DNA of 64,000 nucleotides from Heyndrickxia oleronia (GCF_017809215.1 NZ_CP065424.1:3566001-3630000), one strand, 5' to 3'; counted from the stretch's first letter, positions 27,712-37,869 are shown. A program made the numbers and translations. The notes: generated by a model not told the origin, from the sequence alone.

Positions 27712-29820
27712 TTAATCCCCTTGTATATCCCTAATTTTCTCTTTCACCCTATCTTCAAGGTCCTTCCAGTTTTCCTTTCCTTCTTTAAATTTTTCCTTCA
27801 TCTTTTTATGGCCTTTTTCCGCTTTATCTCTTAATTTTTCAGTACTATCTTTTAGTTTTTTATTAAATTCCTTTGCTTTCGTTTTAAAAGGATGATCTTT
27901 TTCATATTGCTTTTGAATTTGAGTATTTATTGAATCCACATCAAATTTTGTTGGCTCTGTGTACTTTAACGTTCCCTGCATAATCGTTTGGAATACTGGA
28001 ACCACTCCTTGTGAACTTAATCCAGATAAGTAATGATTTTCATCTGTACGATCATATCCCATCCAAACTGCACCTACAAGATTAGGTGTATATCCAACAA
28101 ACCATTGATCAGCTGTACCATTTCTATTTTGATTATTCAATTGGGTAGAACCTGTCTTACCAGCAATTTGATAGCCCGAAACATTCACACCTTTACCCGT
28201 TCCGGATTCGACAACATTTAAAAGCATTGAAGTCATATCCTTCGCAACTTTTTTACTCGTTACTTTCGTTTCTTTTTGCTTCCTTTCGACTATCGTTTTT
28301 CCAGTTGGTCCCACAATCTTAGTGATAATATGACTATCTAGTCTTTTTCCATCATTTGCAAATGCTGAATAAGCCTCCGCCATCTGCTGCGGCGAAACAC
28401 CGGTTGAAAGTCCACCAAGTGCAATGCTTAAGTTACGATCATTTTTCTGCAAAGGAATACCAAATCGTTCTACTGCATCTATCCCTTTATCAATACCAAT
28501 CTCATTCAATAGCCAAACAGCAGGAATATTTATCGAGTCCTCTATTGCTTTATACATTGTGACTTCACCTTGGTATTGTCCGTTATAATTATCAGGTGAA
28601 TAATTCTTACCAAATGTCATTTTCTCATCTTTTAATAGTGAATCAGGTTTATACCCTTCTTCCAATGCTGGAGTATAAACTACCAATGGTTTTATCGTCG
28701 AACCAGGAGATCGTTTTAAGTGTGTTGCGCGATTAAATCCACGGAACACTTTTTCCCCTCTTCCTCCAACTAAACCGCGTATTCCCCCTGTTTTTGGGTC
28801 TATTAATATTGAACCACTTTGAACAAGCTCTCCACCCATTCCTTGAGGGAAATTCCGATCATTATCATATATTTTTTCTAACGAGGATTGGATATTTTGA
28901 TCCATTTCTGTGTAAATACGATATCCTCTTGTCATGATTTCATCCTGTGTTAATCCAAAGGTTTTAATGGCTTCATCAAGCACAGCATCGACATAATAAG
29001 GATATTTGCCTTTGATTGGATCGCGACCTCGATCCTCCAAGACTAGCTGCTCTTTCTTGGCGTTTTCATATTCTTTATCAGAAATCATGCCATACTTTTT
29101 CATAGCTCCTAAAACAGTGTTTCGTCGTTTAATTGCTCGATCCATATGGTTGTATGGATCAAGAGCGGACGGAGCATTTACTATTCCTGCAAGTGTTGCA
29201 GCTTCACTTAAATCAATCTCTTCAACATCCTTACCGAAATAAGTTCTTGATGCATTTTGCACTCCCCAAGCACTATGTCCAAAAAATACTTGGTTTAAAT
29301 ACATTTCTAGTATTTCATCTTTCGTATACTTTTTCTCAATTTCAACAGCTAAAAACAATTCTTCCACCTTACGTTTGTATGTTCTCTCTGGAGAAAGTAA
29401 AGCGTTCTTGGTCAGCTGCTGCGTAATCGTACTTCCACCCGCTGTAATCCTACCAGCTACAATATTTTTAAAGAAAGCACTGCTCATCCCTCTCACATCG
29501 AAACCATTATGCTGATAAAATCGATGATCTTCAATTGCAACAATCGCGTTCTTTAAATGATCGGGCATTTTATCAATTGATACACCCTCTGTTCGGTTAG
29601 CAGATATTTTACTAGCCATATCTCCATCTTTATCGTAAATAACCGTTGATTGTGCCAAGCCCTTTTTCAACGATTCAACATTTGCTGTTGCGGCAAAATA
29701 CCAGAAGAAGCCCAAAAATGCTAATAGAAAAACAGCCCCTGCTAATATGATGATTTGATTCATATGAGTTTTCTTCCAAAATCTTCGTACAGCCTGACGT
29801 AAACGCTGTAACCTTTCCAT
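27712..29820 (-). CDS. pbpF: Class A penicillin-binding protein (PBP1A/PBP2c-like)
   Basis: A bifunctional peptidoglycan synthase of about 702 residues. One membrane anchor (about residues 25-48) is followed by the glycosyltransferase domain with EDHRFYQHNG, GGSTITQQLTKN and RKVEELFLAVEIE. The transpeptidase domain has SPGSTIKP, the SxN motif SIN and AGKTGST. The tail after residue 640 is a highly charged lysine/glutamate-rich helix. ATG 29820 has GGGAG 4 nt upstream; an in-frame GTG at 29856 is less likely. The transpeptidase resembles B. subtilis PbpF (PBP2c) from memory, so the symbol is tentative. Confidence 0.85.
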   Translation of the reverse strand: MERLQRLRQAVRRFWKKTHMNQIIILAGAVFLLAFLGFFWYFAATANVESLKKGLAQSTVIYDKDGDMASKISANRTEGVSIDKMPDHLKNAIVAIEDHRFYQHNGFDVRGMSSAFFKNIVAGRITAGGSTITQQLTKNALLSPERTYKRKVEELFLAVEIEKKYTKDEILEMYLNQVFFGHSAWGVQNASRTYFGKDVEEIDLSEAATLAGIVNAPSALDPYNHMDRAIKRRNTVLGAMKKYGMISDKEYENAKKEQLVLEDRGRDPIKGKYPYYVDAVLDEAIKTFGLTQDEIMTRGYRIYTEMDQNIQSSLEKIYDNDRNFPQGMGGELVQSGSILIDPKTGGIRGLVGGRGEKVFRGFNRATHLKRSPGSTIKPLVVYTPALEEGYKPDSLLKDEKMTFGKNYSPDNYNGQYQGEVTMYKAIEDSINIPAVWLLNEIGIDKGIDAVERFGIPLQKNDRNLSIALGGLSTGVSPQQMAEAYSAFANDGKRLDSHIITKIVGPTGKTIVERKQKETKVTSKKVAKDMTSMLLNVVESGTGKGVNVSGYQIAGKTGSTQLNNQNRNGTADQWFVGYTPNLVGAVWMGYDRTDENHYLSGLSSQGVVPVFQTIMQGTLKYTEPTKFDVDSINTQIQKQYEKDHPFKTKAKEFNKKLKDSTEKLRDKAEKGHKKMKEKFKEGKENWKDLEDRVKEKIRDIQGD

Positions 29821-30115
29821 TAAACTCCCTGCTTTCATTGTTTTGGTGCTAGACACCTTTTATGCATGTTTTAAATAATTATACTCATTTATTCAATTTC
29901 GTCCATGTATATATTATCAAAGGCTCCCTTTGATTGCCATGTAAGTTTTGTATCAAACAATAGGACAAAAAGTTAACTATACACAAACAGGAATCCCAAT
30001 GAAATGGAAATAAAAGAAATAAATTATCTTGGTATTTTTGAAATATTTTGATATATTTTAAGTGAAGGATCATTTTACAACAAGCTTCATTCCTATATGA
30101 AATCGAGGTGAGACA

Positions 30116-31225
30116 ATGATACCGCTTAGAAATGATATTGTATCATTTTTGGAGAAAAATAAAGAACCTTTCCTAATGTCTTGGGAAAAACAAACCATTA
30201 TCACTGGAAAAGATTCCATTAATGATTTTATATTTCTATATGGAGACGTAATGTATGATCTTCTATACAAGTCAATCATCTTAACATATGAAGAAATGAA
30301 CCTCCTAATCGAGCCATTTGCCAAAAAAATTGCAAGAGATCGGATGATCGAACAAATCGGCATGGGGGAATTTGTATATAAAATCAATATTGGTAAAACG
30401 ATATTATGTAAGGATTTATTACAACATTTTTCAGATATAGGTGATTTCCCTCCTTTTCTTGACCGAATATGTCACGTATTTGATAAATTTCTATTTTATG
30501 CTGTTACACATTATACAGATATTAAAGATCAAATTATCGAAGAAAAAAACCAATACATAACCTCGACACATCACGAACGTTTAACATTATTAGGACAAAT
30601 GACATCCAGCTTTGTCCATGAATTTCGTAATCCATTAACATCTATTCATGGATTTGTTCAATTATTGCGTTCTGAACATCCAACTCTACCCTATTTAGAT
30701 ATTATTGCAAATGAATTGGAACAGCTTAAATTTAGTATTTCACAGTTCCTAATGCTATCCAAAAAAGAAATCATTGAATTAGAAAAAACTTCATTTTCCT
30801 TAAACGAACTAATTGACGAGGTCTTATCCTTCCTTTATCCAAGAATACTTGAAGTAAATGTTGAAATTCAAAAAAATTTTTTACATGAATTAACCATTCA
30901 TGGTTTTAAAGATGCAATTAGACAGGTACTAATCAATATTATTTTTAATGCTGTAGATGTTCTCAAGAATATTAAAAATCCTATTATTCAAATTGAATTA
31001 GATCAAACTACCCAATCAGTCATTTTAGACATAGCAAATAATGGACCAAGAATTTCAGAAGGTCTCGTCGATAATATTTTCGAACCCTTTGTGACAACAA
31101 AAGAAACTGGTACAGGCTTAGGTTTATATGTTTCGAAAAATACCATTGAAAAACATGGGGGAACATTGACTTGTCAATCAAATGATGAATGGACTGTGTT
31201 CACTATTATTCTCCCTTTAAAGTAG
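30116..31225 (+). CDS. Soluble sensor histidine kinase
   Basis: A 369-residue kinase with no membrane segments. The N-terminal 140 residues resemble an RsbRD-type alpha-helical domain. The HisKA H-box is SSFVHEFRNPLTSIHGFVQLL-like, near residue 170. The ATPase domain has NIIFNAVDVL (N box), a DIANNGP box and GTGLGLYVSKNTIEKHGG. The H-box resembles kinases of the sporulation phosphorelay (KinA/KinB type). No response regulator is adjacent, which fits an orphan phosphorelay kinase. GAGGTGAG precedes the ATG. Confidence 0.85.
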   Translation: MIPLRNDIVSFLEKNKEPFLMSWEKQTIITGKDSINDFIFLYGDVMYDLLYKSIILTYEEMNLLIEPFAKKIARDRMIEQIGMGEFVYKINIGKTILCKDLLQHFSDIGDFPPFLDRICHVFDKFLFYAVTHYTDIKDQIIEEKNQYITSTHHERLTLLGQMTSSFVHEFRNPLTSIHGFVQLLRSEHPTLPYLDIIANELEQLKFSISQFLMLSKKEIIELEKTSFSLNELIDEVLSFLYPRILEVNVEIQKNFLHELTIHGFKDAIRQVLINIIFNAVDVLKNIKNPIIQIELDQTTQSVILDIANNGPRISEGLVDNIFEPFVTTKETGTGLGLYVSKNTIEKHGGTLTCQSNDEWTVFTIILPLK

Positions 31226-31280
31226 GTAAAGAATGTATCAAATGAATAATTATATTTTACTTTTTATAATTTTCAAATGA

Positions 31281-31313
31281 AAAGACTCCCTACAATGTAA
31301 GGAGCCTTTTTTG
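31281..31313 (+). terminator. Probable bidirectional terminator
   Basis: An imperfect hairpin AAGACTCCCTACAAT/GTAAGGAGCCTT is followed by T7. It lies between the histidine kinase gene and the convergent small gene. Confidence 0.6.
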
Positions 31314-31318
31314 ATTGA

Positions 31319-31576
31319 TTACCAAAAGAAAAATGGAAGAAAAGCCAAACCTGCAATAGCACCTAAGGCAACTCCAAAGCCGAAGCCACCCCAGCCCCAT
31401 CCCCATCCCCACGGATAACCATATCCACCATAGTTTCTTTGGGGAAGTGGACGTAAATACACCATTCTATTATCTACACGATGAATGATTCCTCTATGGA
31501 TTCTCCCATCATGCGTACGAATTTCTACAGCTTTACCCACACCTCTTCGACACATATCGTAATATGAAGCCGGCAT
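31319..31576 (-). CDS. Small protein with Sm-like segment and Gly/Trp-rich tail
   Basis: An 85-residue protein. Residues 10-45 read like an Sm-fold strand pair (GKAVEIRTHDGRIHRGII). A short Tyr/Gly/Trp-rich linker follows (GYGYPWGWGWGWGG), then a hydrophobic C-terminal helix. The ATG at 31576 has GGAGG 11 nt upstream. The tail resembles small hydrophobic spore proteins, and a YjcZ-like gene lies just upstream on the same strand, so a spore-surface role is plausible but unproven. Confidence 0.7.
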   Translation of the reverse strand: MPASYYDMCRRGVGKAVEIRTHDGRIHRGIIHRVDNRMVYLRPLPQRNYGGYGYPWGWGWGWGGFGFGVALGAIAGLAFLPFFFW

Positions 31577-31681
31577 AACATTGATCACCTCCAATTATGC
31601 TTACACAACAGTTTATGGTTATTTCTCATAATTGGAGTGGGACAATGATGCAGGGCATTCGTTTGAAATTTAGCCTCAAAC

Positions 31682-31708
31682 AAAAAGAGATGGGAATATT
31701 CCCATCTC
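31682..31708 (-). terminator. Terminator after the YjcZ-like gene
   Basis: An 11-bp palindrome GAGATGGGAATATTCCCATCTC lies at 31687-31708. The minus-strand 3' arm continues into TTTTTG. Confidence 0.85.
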
Positions 31709-31724
31709 GATTCTTATGCATCAT

Positions 31725-31862
31725 TTAACAAATAAAAGCTGCCCCAACAATAATAAGAAGGATGAATAACACTACGATTAATGCAAATCCGCGACCAATC
31801 CCATAGCCGCCACCGTAGCCATACCCACCTGCTGGGTAACCGCAACCACATGCGTTCCACAT
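31725..31862 (-). CDS. YjcZ family small sporulation protein
   Basis: A 45-residue protein: a Gly/Tyr-rich head ([18 protein letters not shown]) and one hydrophobic helix ending [15 protein letters not shown]. This is the standard pattern of YjcZ-type sporulation peptides, which are spore components of unknown role. AAGGAGG lies 9 nt before the ATG. The gene is 44 nt downstream of the SGNH gene on the same strand and is followed by its own terminator. Two cysteines in the head and one at the end are unusual additions. Confidence 0.88.
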   Translation of the reverse strand: MWNACGCGYPAGGYGYGGGYGIGRGFALIVVLFILLIIVGAAFIC

Positions 31863-31906
31863 AGACTTCTCACCTCCTTATAAGGTAGTGAACGATAATT
31901 TGCTTA

Positions 31907-32542
31907 TTAAGCTTCTCTCTTTAAATGTTCATATCCATATTCATGAAGTTTTTTAGCAATTTCCACATGCCCTAAATAATTGGGATAATGTCGATCTCTA
32001 GTGCACCAGGTTTCAATTTGATCCTTAAAATGGTGATCTAGATTAACAGAATATACGCAAGGTGAATGGGCGCGACATTGAATATAATTGTTATATTTAT
32101 TTATCCATTTTTCCGCTTGTTCATGATGTTCAAATGAATTATGTGGTCCAATAATCACTAACATGTATTTATCGTTCTCTTTCTTCTTCACTTTGCAAAT
32201 TTTATTAATAATATCATCTAAATTACTTTTGCTTTTCCTGTATGCTTGATAGAAATCTTCATCTTTTTCATTCTCATCTCGTTCAAATGCATCCAAAAAA
32301 TCATTATGTCCGGCTGATAGTACAATAATTTGACTTTCTTTTATTTCACGAATATTATTTTCATCATCTAATAATTCTAGAATGTCATTTGAACGATAAC
32401 TTGAATGAGCTCGTGTCATAACAGGAATTCTTTCGGAAAGTACTTCCTCAGACATCCGCGCGTGTTGGTACACAAAACTAGGTGTAAATAAAGAGGTACC
32501 TTTTCCCGCACATAATCCGTCACCAATTGCGAGATATTTCAT
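31907..32542 (-). CDS. SGNH/GDSL hydrolase-like protein lacking the catalytic serine
   Basis: A 211-residue protein with the SGNH layout: block I AIGDGLCAGKG near residue 6, a block II-like region near residue 70, block III SAGHNDF near residue 85 and block V RDRHYPNYLGH near residue 190. Block I has glycine where the nucleophilic serine of GDS belongs; a cysteine follows two residues later. The rest of the fold is conserved, so it may be an inactive or altered hydrolase. The ATG at 32542 has GGGGAG 9 nt upstream. It precedes the YjcZ-like gene and may be co-expressed with it. Confidence 0.75.
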   Translation of the reverse strand: MKYLAIGDGLCAGKGTSLFTPSFVYQHARMSEEVLSERIPVMTRAHSSYRSNDILELLDDENNIREIKESQIIVLSAGHNDFLDAFERDENEKDEDFYQAYRKSKSNLDDIINKICKVKKKENDKYMLVIIGPHNSFEHHEQAEKWINKYNNYIQCRAHSPCVYSVNLDHHFKDQIETWCTRDRHYPNYLGHVEIAKKLHEYGYEHLKREA

Positions 32543-32814
32543 ATCCTTCTTCTCCCCCATATTTTAAATAATCCTTATTTATATGTATTCATCTTTTAAT
32601 TCAAGGTACCAACCTAATGGAAAATAGGCGTTTGTCATGCTTTTACTTATATACCTATCTCCACCAATCATTGAATAATAAAGGTAGCTTTCATTACTCC
32701 ATGAATCATGTTATAATCTTTTAGTTAAAAAACGGATACGACTTTCATGAGAGTTGAAAGTCAAATAATTTAGAAGGCGTATCAACTATGAATCTATAAA
32801 ACGAGGTGTAATAT

Positions 32815-34263
32815 TTGAATTTATCCACAATAAAAAACGAATGGTTTGGAAACATTCGTGGAGATATATTATCTGGGATTGTTGTAGGACTCGCACTTAT
32901 TCCAGAAGCAATCGGATTTTCCATTATTGCAGGTGTTGACCCTATGATCGGCTTGTATGCATCTTTTTGTATTGCTGTGGTCATTGCGTTTGTTGGTGGT
33001 AGACCGGCAATGATATCCGCAGCTACAGGAGCAACTGCCCTATTGATGGGAGGATTAGTTCGGGATCATGGACTTCAGTATCTTTTAGCGGCAACGATTT
33101 TAACTGGTATCATTCAAATCATCCTAGGAGTATGTAAAATAGGTCGGTTAATGAAATTTATCCCCCGATCAGTAATGACAGGGTTTGTTAATGCTTTAGC
33201 TATATTAATATTTAGTGCGCAAATCACCCATTTTAAAGGTGAGTCATGGGTGATGTATGCAATGGTTGCTGGAGGACTAGCAATCATTTACTTATTTCCT
33301 AAGGTGACAAAAACGATTCCTTCACCACTTGTAGCGATAATTGTCATTACAATCATCTCCATTTCCTTTGGAGTTAATGTGAGAACGGTCGGTGATATGG
33401 GAGAATTAACACAGACATTGCCAACGTTCCTAATCCCGAATATCCCTTTCAATTTTGAGACATTAAGAATTATCTTTCCAACCTCATTAGCTATTGCTTT
33501 AGTTGGATTATTGGAATCCTTGTTAACTGCTCAAATAGTCGATGATATGACGGACACGGATAGTAACAAGAATAAAGAGGCAAGAGGACAAGGAATCGCT
33601 AATATTGTATCAGGCTTTTTTGGTGGGATGGCAGGATGTGCCATGATTGGTCAATCAGGTATCAATGTAAAATCTGGTGGACGTGGCCGACTTTCTACTT
33701 TTGTTGCTGGGATTTTCCTTATGATCTTAATTGTGATCCTTAATAAATTACTCGTTCAAATTCCTATGGCTGCATTAGTTGCAGTAATGATTATGGTATC
33801 GATTGGAACATTTGATTGGAATTCATTAAAAAAATTACACATTATGCCTAAAAGTGATACTGTTGTTATGTTAGTAACTGTTATCACTGTCGTCGCAACA
33901 GATAATCTTTCTATTGGTGTGATTTGTGGAGTCATTTTGAGCGCAGTATTTTTCGCAGCGAAAATCTCTAAAATTCAAGTAGAAACGAATGTAAATCAAA
34001 TGACGAATACTAAAACATATTACGTAACTGGACAATTATTCTTCGCTTCTGTCACAGAATTTGTTTCTAATTTTGATTATAATGATTCCTATGAATCAAT
34101 CATTATTAATCTAACAAACACTCATATATGGGATGATTCTGCAGTCGGTGCAATTGATAAAATTGTCTTAAAATATCGTGAGAAAAATAAACACGTGAAA
34201 ATTGTTGGCCTAAATCAACCAAGTTCGGCTCTAATGGATAAATTAGCCGTGCATAATAAATAA
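32815..34263 (+). CDS. SulP family anion transporter with STAS domain
   Basis: A 482-residue SulP/SLC26 transporter with about 11-12 helices. The N-terminal family motif [19 protein letters not shown] and [14 protein letters not shown] are clear, and a C-terminal STAS domain (about residues 395-480, [19 protein letters not shown]) is complete. Members exchange or import sulfate, bicarbonate or other anions; I cannot tell which. It starts with TTG, with GAGGTG 6 nt upstream. A 7-bp hairpin (GACTTTC/GAAAGTC, about 32740-32762) lies in the leader. Confidence 0.9.
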   Translation: MNLSTIKNEWFGNIRGDILSGIVVGLALIPEAIGFSIIAGVDPMIGLYASFCIAVVIAFVGGRPAMISAATGATALLMGGLVRDHGLQYLLAATILTGIIQIILGVCKIGRLMKFIPRSVMTGFVNALAILIFSAQITHFKGESWVMYAMVAGGLAIIYLFPKVTKTIPSPLVAIIVITIISISFGVNVRTVGDMGELTQTLPTFLIPNIPFNFETLRIIFPTSLAIALVGLLESLLTAQIVDDMTDTDSNKNKEARGQGIANIVSGFFGGMAGCAMIGQSGINVKSGGRGRLSTFVAGIFLMILIVILNKLLVQIPMAALVAVMIMVSIGTFDWNSLKKLHIMPKSDTVVMLVTVITVVATDNLSIGVICGVILSAVFFAAKISKIQVETNVNQMTNTKTYYVTGQLFFASVTEFVSNFDYNDSYESIIINLTNTHIWDDSAVGAIDKIVLKYREKNKHVKIVGLNQPSSALMDKLAVHNK

Positions 34264-34344
34264 GGGTAACCTTGTACAAGCATGTTTTTAAATGGCACAT
34301 TTCACACACCCATGTTGTGATTTGAAGACCTTCCCTCCTTTATT

Positions 34345-34410
34345 TAGCTGCAAATATCATGAGAACATCTGTAGCCTGTATTAGGAGTCGTACTTATACA
34401 AAAAGCAACA
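34345..34410. repeat. Dispersed intergenic repeat, right-half fragment
   Basis: AGCTGCAAATATCATGAGAAC, then TGTATTAGGAGT and ATACAAAAAGCAAC correspond to the right half of copy 1 and of the copy at 61675. With copy 4 and the terminator it fills most of the 34264-34678 gap. Confidence 0.5.
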
Positions 34411-34434
34411 GCCTTTCATATAAAGATTTGATAA

Positions 34435-34466
34435 GAAACAGCAAGGAAGCTGTTTCTTTTTTTATT
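34435..34466 (+). terminator. Rho-independent terminator after the SulP gene
   Basis: Perfect 8-bp stem GAAACAGC/GCTGTTTC with a 6-nt loop and T7. It lies 170 nt past the SulP stop codon, between two repeat fragments. Confidence 0.88.
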
Positions 34467-34476
34467 TTGATTAGAC

Positions 34477-34595
34477 GCTTTTCTCTAACATTGTTACTTT
34501 AAATAAAGTTTTAACAAATAACTATGGCTAAGACCACTGAATCCCTTATTTCATCTAAAAGCAAATAGTTGGACTTTTACAAAACAATAAACTAT
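34477..34595. repeat. Dispersed intergenic repeat, copy 4
   Basis: GCTTTTCTCTAACATTGTTAC, then TAAATAAAGTTTTAACAAATA, ACCACTGAATCCCTTATTTCA and ACTTTTACAAAACAATAAACT follow the same block order as copy 1 (9946-10102). Confidence 0.6.
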
Positions 34596-34678
34596 ACAAA
34601 AACAACTTTGATTATTATATTGTAGAGGGAATAGAATAGAAAGAGATACTAATTTATGAAAGAGAGGTTGGTGATGAA

Positions 34679-36055
34679 ATGAATCCAATCCATTCAATTA
34701 TACAAATGCAGAAGCAATTTCATAAGGATGGACAAACCAAAAATATTGATTTTAGAATTCAACAATTAAGAAAACTAAAATCAATGATTATAGAAAATGA
34801 GAAGGATATTATGGAAGCTTTAAAAACGGATTTAAATAAGTCTGAATTTGAATCCTATACAACAGAAATTGGTTTTGTTCTTTCTGAAATAACTTTCACA
34901 TTAAAAAATATTCGAAAATGGACTAAACCTACACGGGTTAAATCCAGCTTTACACATATTGGTTCAAAAGGATTTGTCTATAAAGAGCCCTATGGTGTAG
35001 CCCTAATTATTGCTCCTTGGAATTATCCTATCAATCTAGCACTGGCACCTCTTATTGGAGCAATTGCTGCCGGAAATTGTGCAATTTTAAAGCCGTCTGA
35101 ATTAACACCTGCCACCTCAAGTTTAATAAATAAACTAATAAGTAAGTACTTTCCACAAGAATATATCGCTGTTATTGAAGGCGATGCCCATACGAGCCAA
35201 TTATTGCTCAACGAGGATGTGGATTATATATTCTTTACAGGCAGTATTCATGTAGGAAAAAAGGTAATGGAGGCAGCTGCTAAACATTTAACCCCTGTTA
35301 CACTAGAACTAGGCGGAAAAAGCCCTTGTATCGTCCACCATGATGCTAAGCTTCCATTAGCAGCTAAACGAATTGTATGGGGAAAGCTTTTAAATGCCGG
35401 ACAAACATGTGTAGCACCTGATTATTTACTCATACATGAATCCATCAAAGATTTATTTATCGAGGAAATGAAAAAAGCAATGACCGAACTATATGGAAAT
35501 GAAATACTAGATAATCCAAATTACACAAAAATTGTAAACAGCAATCATTTTAACCGTTTAACTCAAATGGTAAATCGCTCAAAAGGAAAGATTCGAATGG
35601 GGGGAAAATGGGGAGAGAATTCTCTAAAAATTGAACCGACATTGATCGAAAACATCCAATGGAATGACCCTACAATGGAGGAAGAGATCTTTGGACCCAT
35701 TCTCCCCATCATCACCTATCATGACATTGACGAAATGATTCAACAAGTTTCAGAGAGACCTAAACCACTTGCTTTATATTTATTTACTGAAAATAATAGG
35801 ATTAGTAAGAAAATTATTGAGGAAATTTCGTTTGGAAGTAGTTGCATTAATGATACCGTATATCAAATTGCTACCCCACATCTTCCGTTCGGTGGTGTCG
35901 GTGCAAGCGGAACAGGTGCATACCATGGAAAAAAAAGCTTTGATGAATTTTCCCATGAAAAAAGTGTACTGAAGCAAACGACACGATTCGACATCCCCCT
36001 ACGATATCCTAATGTAAAAATGGGGCTAGAGTTAGTAAGGAAAATAATGAAGTAG
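34679..36055 (+). CDS. NAD(P)-dependent aldehyde dehydrogenase (YwdH-like)
   Basis: A 458-residue class 3-type aldehyde dehydrogenase. It shows APWNYP, the cofactor segment FTGSIHVGKKV, the catalytic glutamate in LELGGKSP (about residue 210) and the catalytic cysteine in NAGQTCVAPDY (about residue 244). The C-terminal stretch PFGGVGASGTGAYHGKKSF is typical. Length and motifs match YwdH-type enzymes that oxidise medium or long-chain aldehydes. Monocistronic; a hairpin with the convergent gene follows. Confidence 0.93.
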   Translation: MNPIHSIIQMQKQFHKDGQTKNIDFRIQQLRKLKSMIIENEKDIMEALKTDLNKSEFESYTTEIGFVLSEITFTLKNIRKWTKPTRVKSSFTHIGSKGFVYKEPYGVALIIAPWNYPINLALAPLIGAIAAGNCAILKPSELTPATSSLINKLISKYFPQEYIAVIEGDAHTSQLLLNEDVDYIFFTGSIHVGKKVMEAAAKHLTPVTLELGGKSPCIVHHDAKLPLAAKRIVWGKLLNAGQTCVAPDYLLIHESIKDLFIEEMKKAMTELYGNEILDNPNYTKIVNSNHFNRLTQMVNRSKGKIRMGGKWGENSLKIEPTLIENIQWNDPTMEEEIFGPILPIITYHDIDEMIQQVSERPKPLALYLFTENNRISKKIIEEISFGSSCINDTVYQIATPHLPFGGVGASGTGAYHGKKSFDEFSHEKSVLKQTTRFDIPLRYPNVKMGLELVRKIMK

Positions 36056-36080
36056 TACAGAAATGCACTACTTCATTATT
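36043..36080. terminator. Bidirectional terminator between convergent genes
   Basis: A 14-bp stem AATAATGAAGTAGT/ACTACTTCATTATT with a 10-nt loop overlaps the last codons of both convergent genes. Confidence 0.7.
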
Positions 36081-36870
36081 ATTGATTTAAAAGATATTCA
36101 TAAACGGATTCACCTATTTTTGTAATAGAAACTTGTCCTAAAAAATTCTGTTCAAGCTGGTCAATTAATACAGCTATATAAGCTTTTTTTCCACCGTAAT
36201 GAATGATGGCAACATCATGTTCGATTCCTTCCATTTCCCCTGTTTTATTTGCTATTTTCATAAGGTCCTGATCCATTAAACCGGGTAATTTATGACGAAA
36301 TTGTTGTGCTGAAAGACATTTTAGTATGTCAAGTGTGCTATTTTTAGATAAAATTTCATTTTGATCTAATTCTTTTAATAGACAAATCATGTCAGATGCA
36401 GTTGTAATATTTTCATAACCTTTGGCTTTCGCCTGCTCATCCATTAATTTTCTTTCTACTTTAGTATGATGGGCCCCAATATCCCTACAAAACTGATTAA
36501 TATTATCTTTTCCCAGTAATTCAATCATTATATTGGTTGCCGTATTGTCAGATACAATAATCATTAAGGTTATTAAATCCTTTATGCTTAGTTGAGTACC
36601 ACCTGTAAGAGAATGAAGAACACCTGACCCACCTACTTTTTGAAAATCTTTTATTTCAATTAAATCTGTTAAACAAATCGTCCCTAATTCACTTTGTCGA
36701 TATGCCTCCATCATGATTGGTATTTTAATTAAACTGGCAGATAAATATTCTCTATCACTGTCTTTTTCAATGATTCTTTGTTCATCGATTTCTACCGCAA
36801 TACTAATTCTCGCCTGAGTGCTATTAATGATTTCCTCAACGGATTGAATGAAACATTCACTCGAATTCAA
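36079..36870 (-). CDS. Class A beta-lactamase-like serine hydrolase, cytoplasmic
   Basis: A 263-residue protein with the class A beta-lactamase motifs SASLIKIP (SxxK, near residue 45), VSDNTATN (SDN) and NKTGEMEG (KTG). No signal peptide or lipobox is present, and the start is TTG with GGAGG 10 nt upstream. A periplasm-type fold kept inside the cell argues against antibiotic resistance. It is the last gene of an oligopeptide transporter operon, so cleavage of imported peptides or an amide of cell-wall origin is the more likely job. Confidence 0.85.
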   Translation of the reverse strand: MNSSECFIQSVEEIINSTQARISIAVEIDEQRIIEKDSDREYLSASLIKIPIMMEAYRQSELGTICLTDLIEIKDFQKVGGSGVLHSLTGGTQLSIKDLITLMIIVSDNTATNIMIELLGKDNINQFCRDIGAHHTKVERKLMDEQAKAKGYENITTASDMICLLKELDQNEILSKNSTLDILKCLSAQQFRHKLPGLMDQDLMKIANKTGEMEGIEHDVAIIHYGGKKAYIAVLIDQLEQNFLGQVSITKIGESVYEYLLNQ

Positions 36871-36891
36871 TCGTTCATCTCCTCCATGGGG

Positions 36892-37869
36892 CTATTGTTC
36901 ATTATATAAATGACAAGCTACAAAATGATTGGGTTTTACTTCCTGCCAAATAGGAGTCTTCTCAGCACATACCCCCATTGCCTGAGGACAGCGTGTTCGA
37001 AAAGGACAACCACTCGGTGGATTGATCGGATTTGGAACATCTCCCTTTAATATAATCCTTTCCCGTTTTCTTTCTAGCACAGGATCAGGTAATGGAATAG
37101 CCGAAAGAAGAGCCGCGGTATATGGATGCAATGGTTCCTCATACAATTCTTCACTTTCCGCTAGTTCCATCATTTGACCTAAATACATGACAGCAATTCG
37201 ATCGCTAATATGCTTTACCATCGAAAGATCATGTGCGATAAACAAATAGGTCAAGTCTCTTTCATCTTGTAATTGTTTTAATAAGTTCACAATTTGAGCT
37301 TGAATTGAAACGTCTAGAGCAGCTATTGGTTCATCTGCAACAATAAATTTTGGCTCAACTGCTAAAGCTCGTGCAATCCCAATCCTTTGCCTTTGACCAC
37401 CACTGAATTCATGTGGATATCGATTCGCATGATTACGGTCTAACCCTACTAATTCTAATAATTCAGTGACCCTAGTCCGGCGATCCTCTTTATTCATATT
37501 TGGTTGATGGATCAATAATCCCTCGGAAATAATCTCTAATACAGTCATCCGTGGATTTAATGAGGAATAAGGATCTTGAAAAATCATTTGAACGTCTTGG
37601 TGATATTGCTTTTCTCCAGCTTTTGATTGTTGACTTTCCAGTATTTTACCTGCGAACTTCACTACCCCTGATGTAGGTTGATATAGTTGAAGCAATGTTC
37701 TACCAACAGTAGATTTTCCACAACCAGACTCTCCGACAAGCCCTAATGTTTCACCTTTATGAATCGTAAAACTAATGCCATCAACTGCACGTAATTTTTG
37801 CTTTTTACCAACCTTAAAATATTTTGTTAAATTTTCTACTTCTACTAAGGGCTCCCGATAATTCATCAT
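36892..37869 (-). CDS. oppF: Oligopeptide ABC transporter ATP-binding protein (OppF/DppF type)
   Basis: A 325-residue ATPase: Walker A GESGCGKST, Q-loop IFQDPYSSLNPRMTV, signature FSGGQRQRIGIARAL, Walker B FIVADEPIAALD, and the C-terminal peptide-transporter segment with GCPFRTRCP and two further cysteines that may bind an Fe-S cluster. Its start overlaps the end of the preceding oppD by 4 nt. It pairs with OppD to energise the OppBC channel. Confidence 0.94.
   Translation of the reverse strand: MMNYREPLVEVENLTKYFKVGKKQKLRAVDGISFTIHKGETLGLVGESGCGKSTVGRTLLQLYQPTSGVVKFAGKILESQQSKAGEKQYHQDVQMIFQDPYSSLNPRMTVLEIISEGLLIHQPNMNKEDRRTRVTELLELVGLDRNHANRYPHEFSGGQRQRIGIARALAVEPKFIVADEPIAALDVSIQAQIVNLLKQLQDERDLTYLFIAHDLSMVKHISDRIAVMYLGQMMELAESEELYEEPLHPYTAALLSAIPLPDPVLERKRERIILKGDVPNPINPPSGCPFRTRCPQAMGVCAEKTPIWQEVKPNHFVACHLYNEQ

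Noticed and set aside
29885..30115. Open frame on the minus strand between the penicillin-binding protein and kinase genes.
   Set aside because: No ribosome site and no family resemblance; the gap looks like divergent promoter space.
36079..36870. Beta-lactamase resistance gene.
   Set aside because: Motifs are present, but there is no signal peptide and the gene is in a peptide-transport operon.
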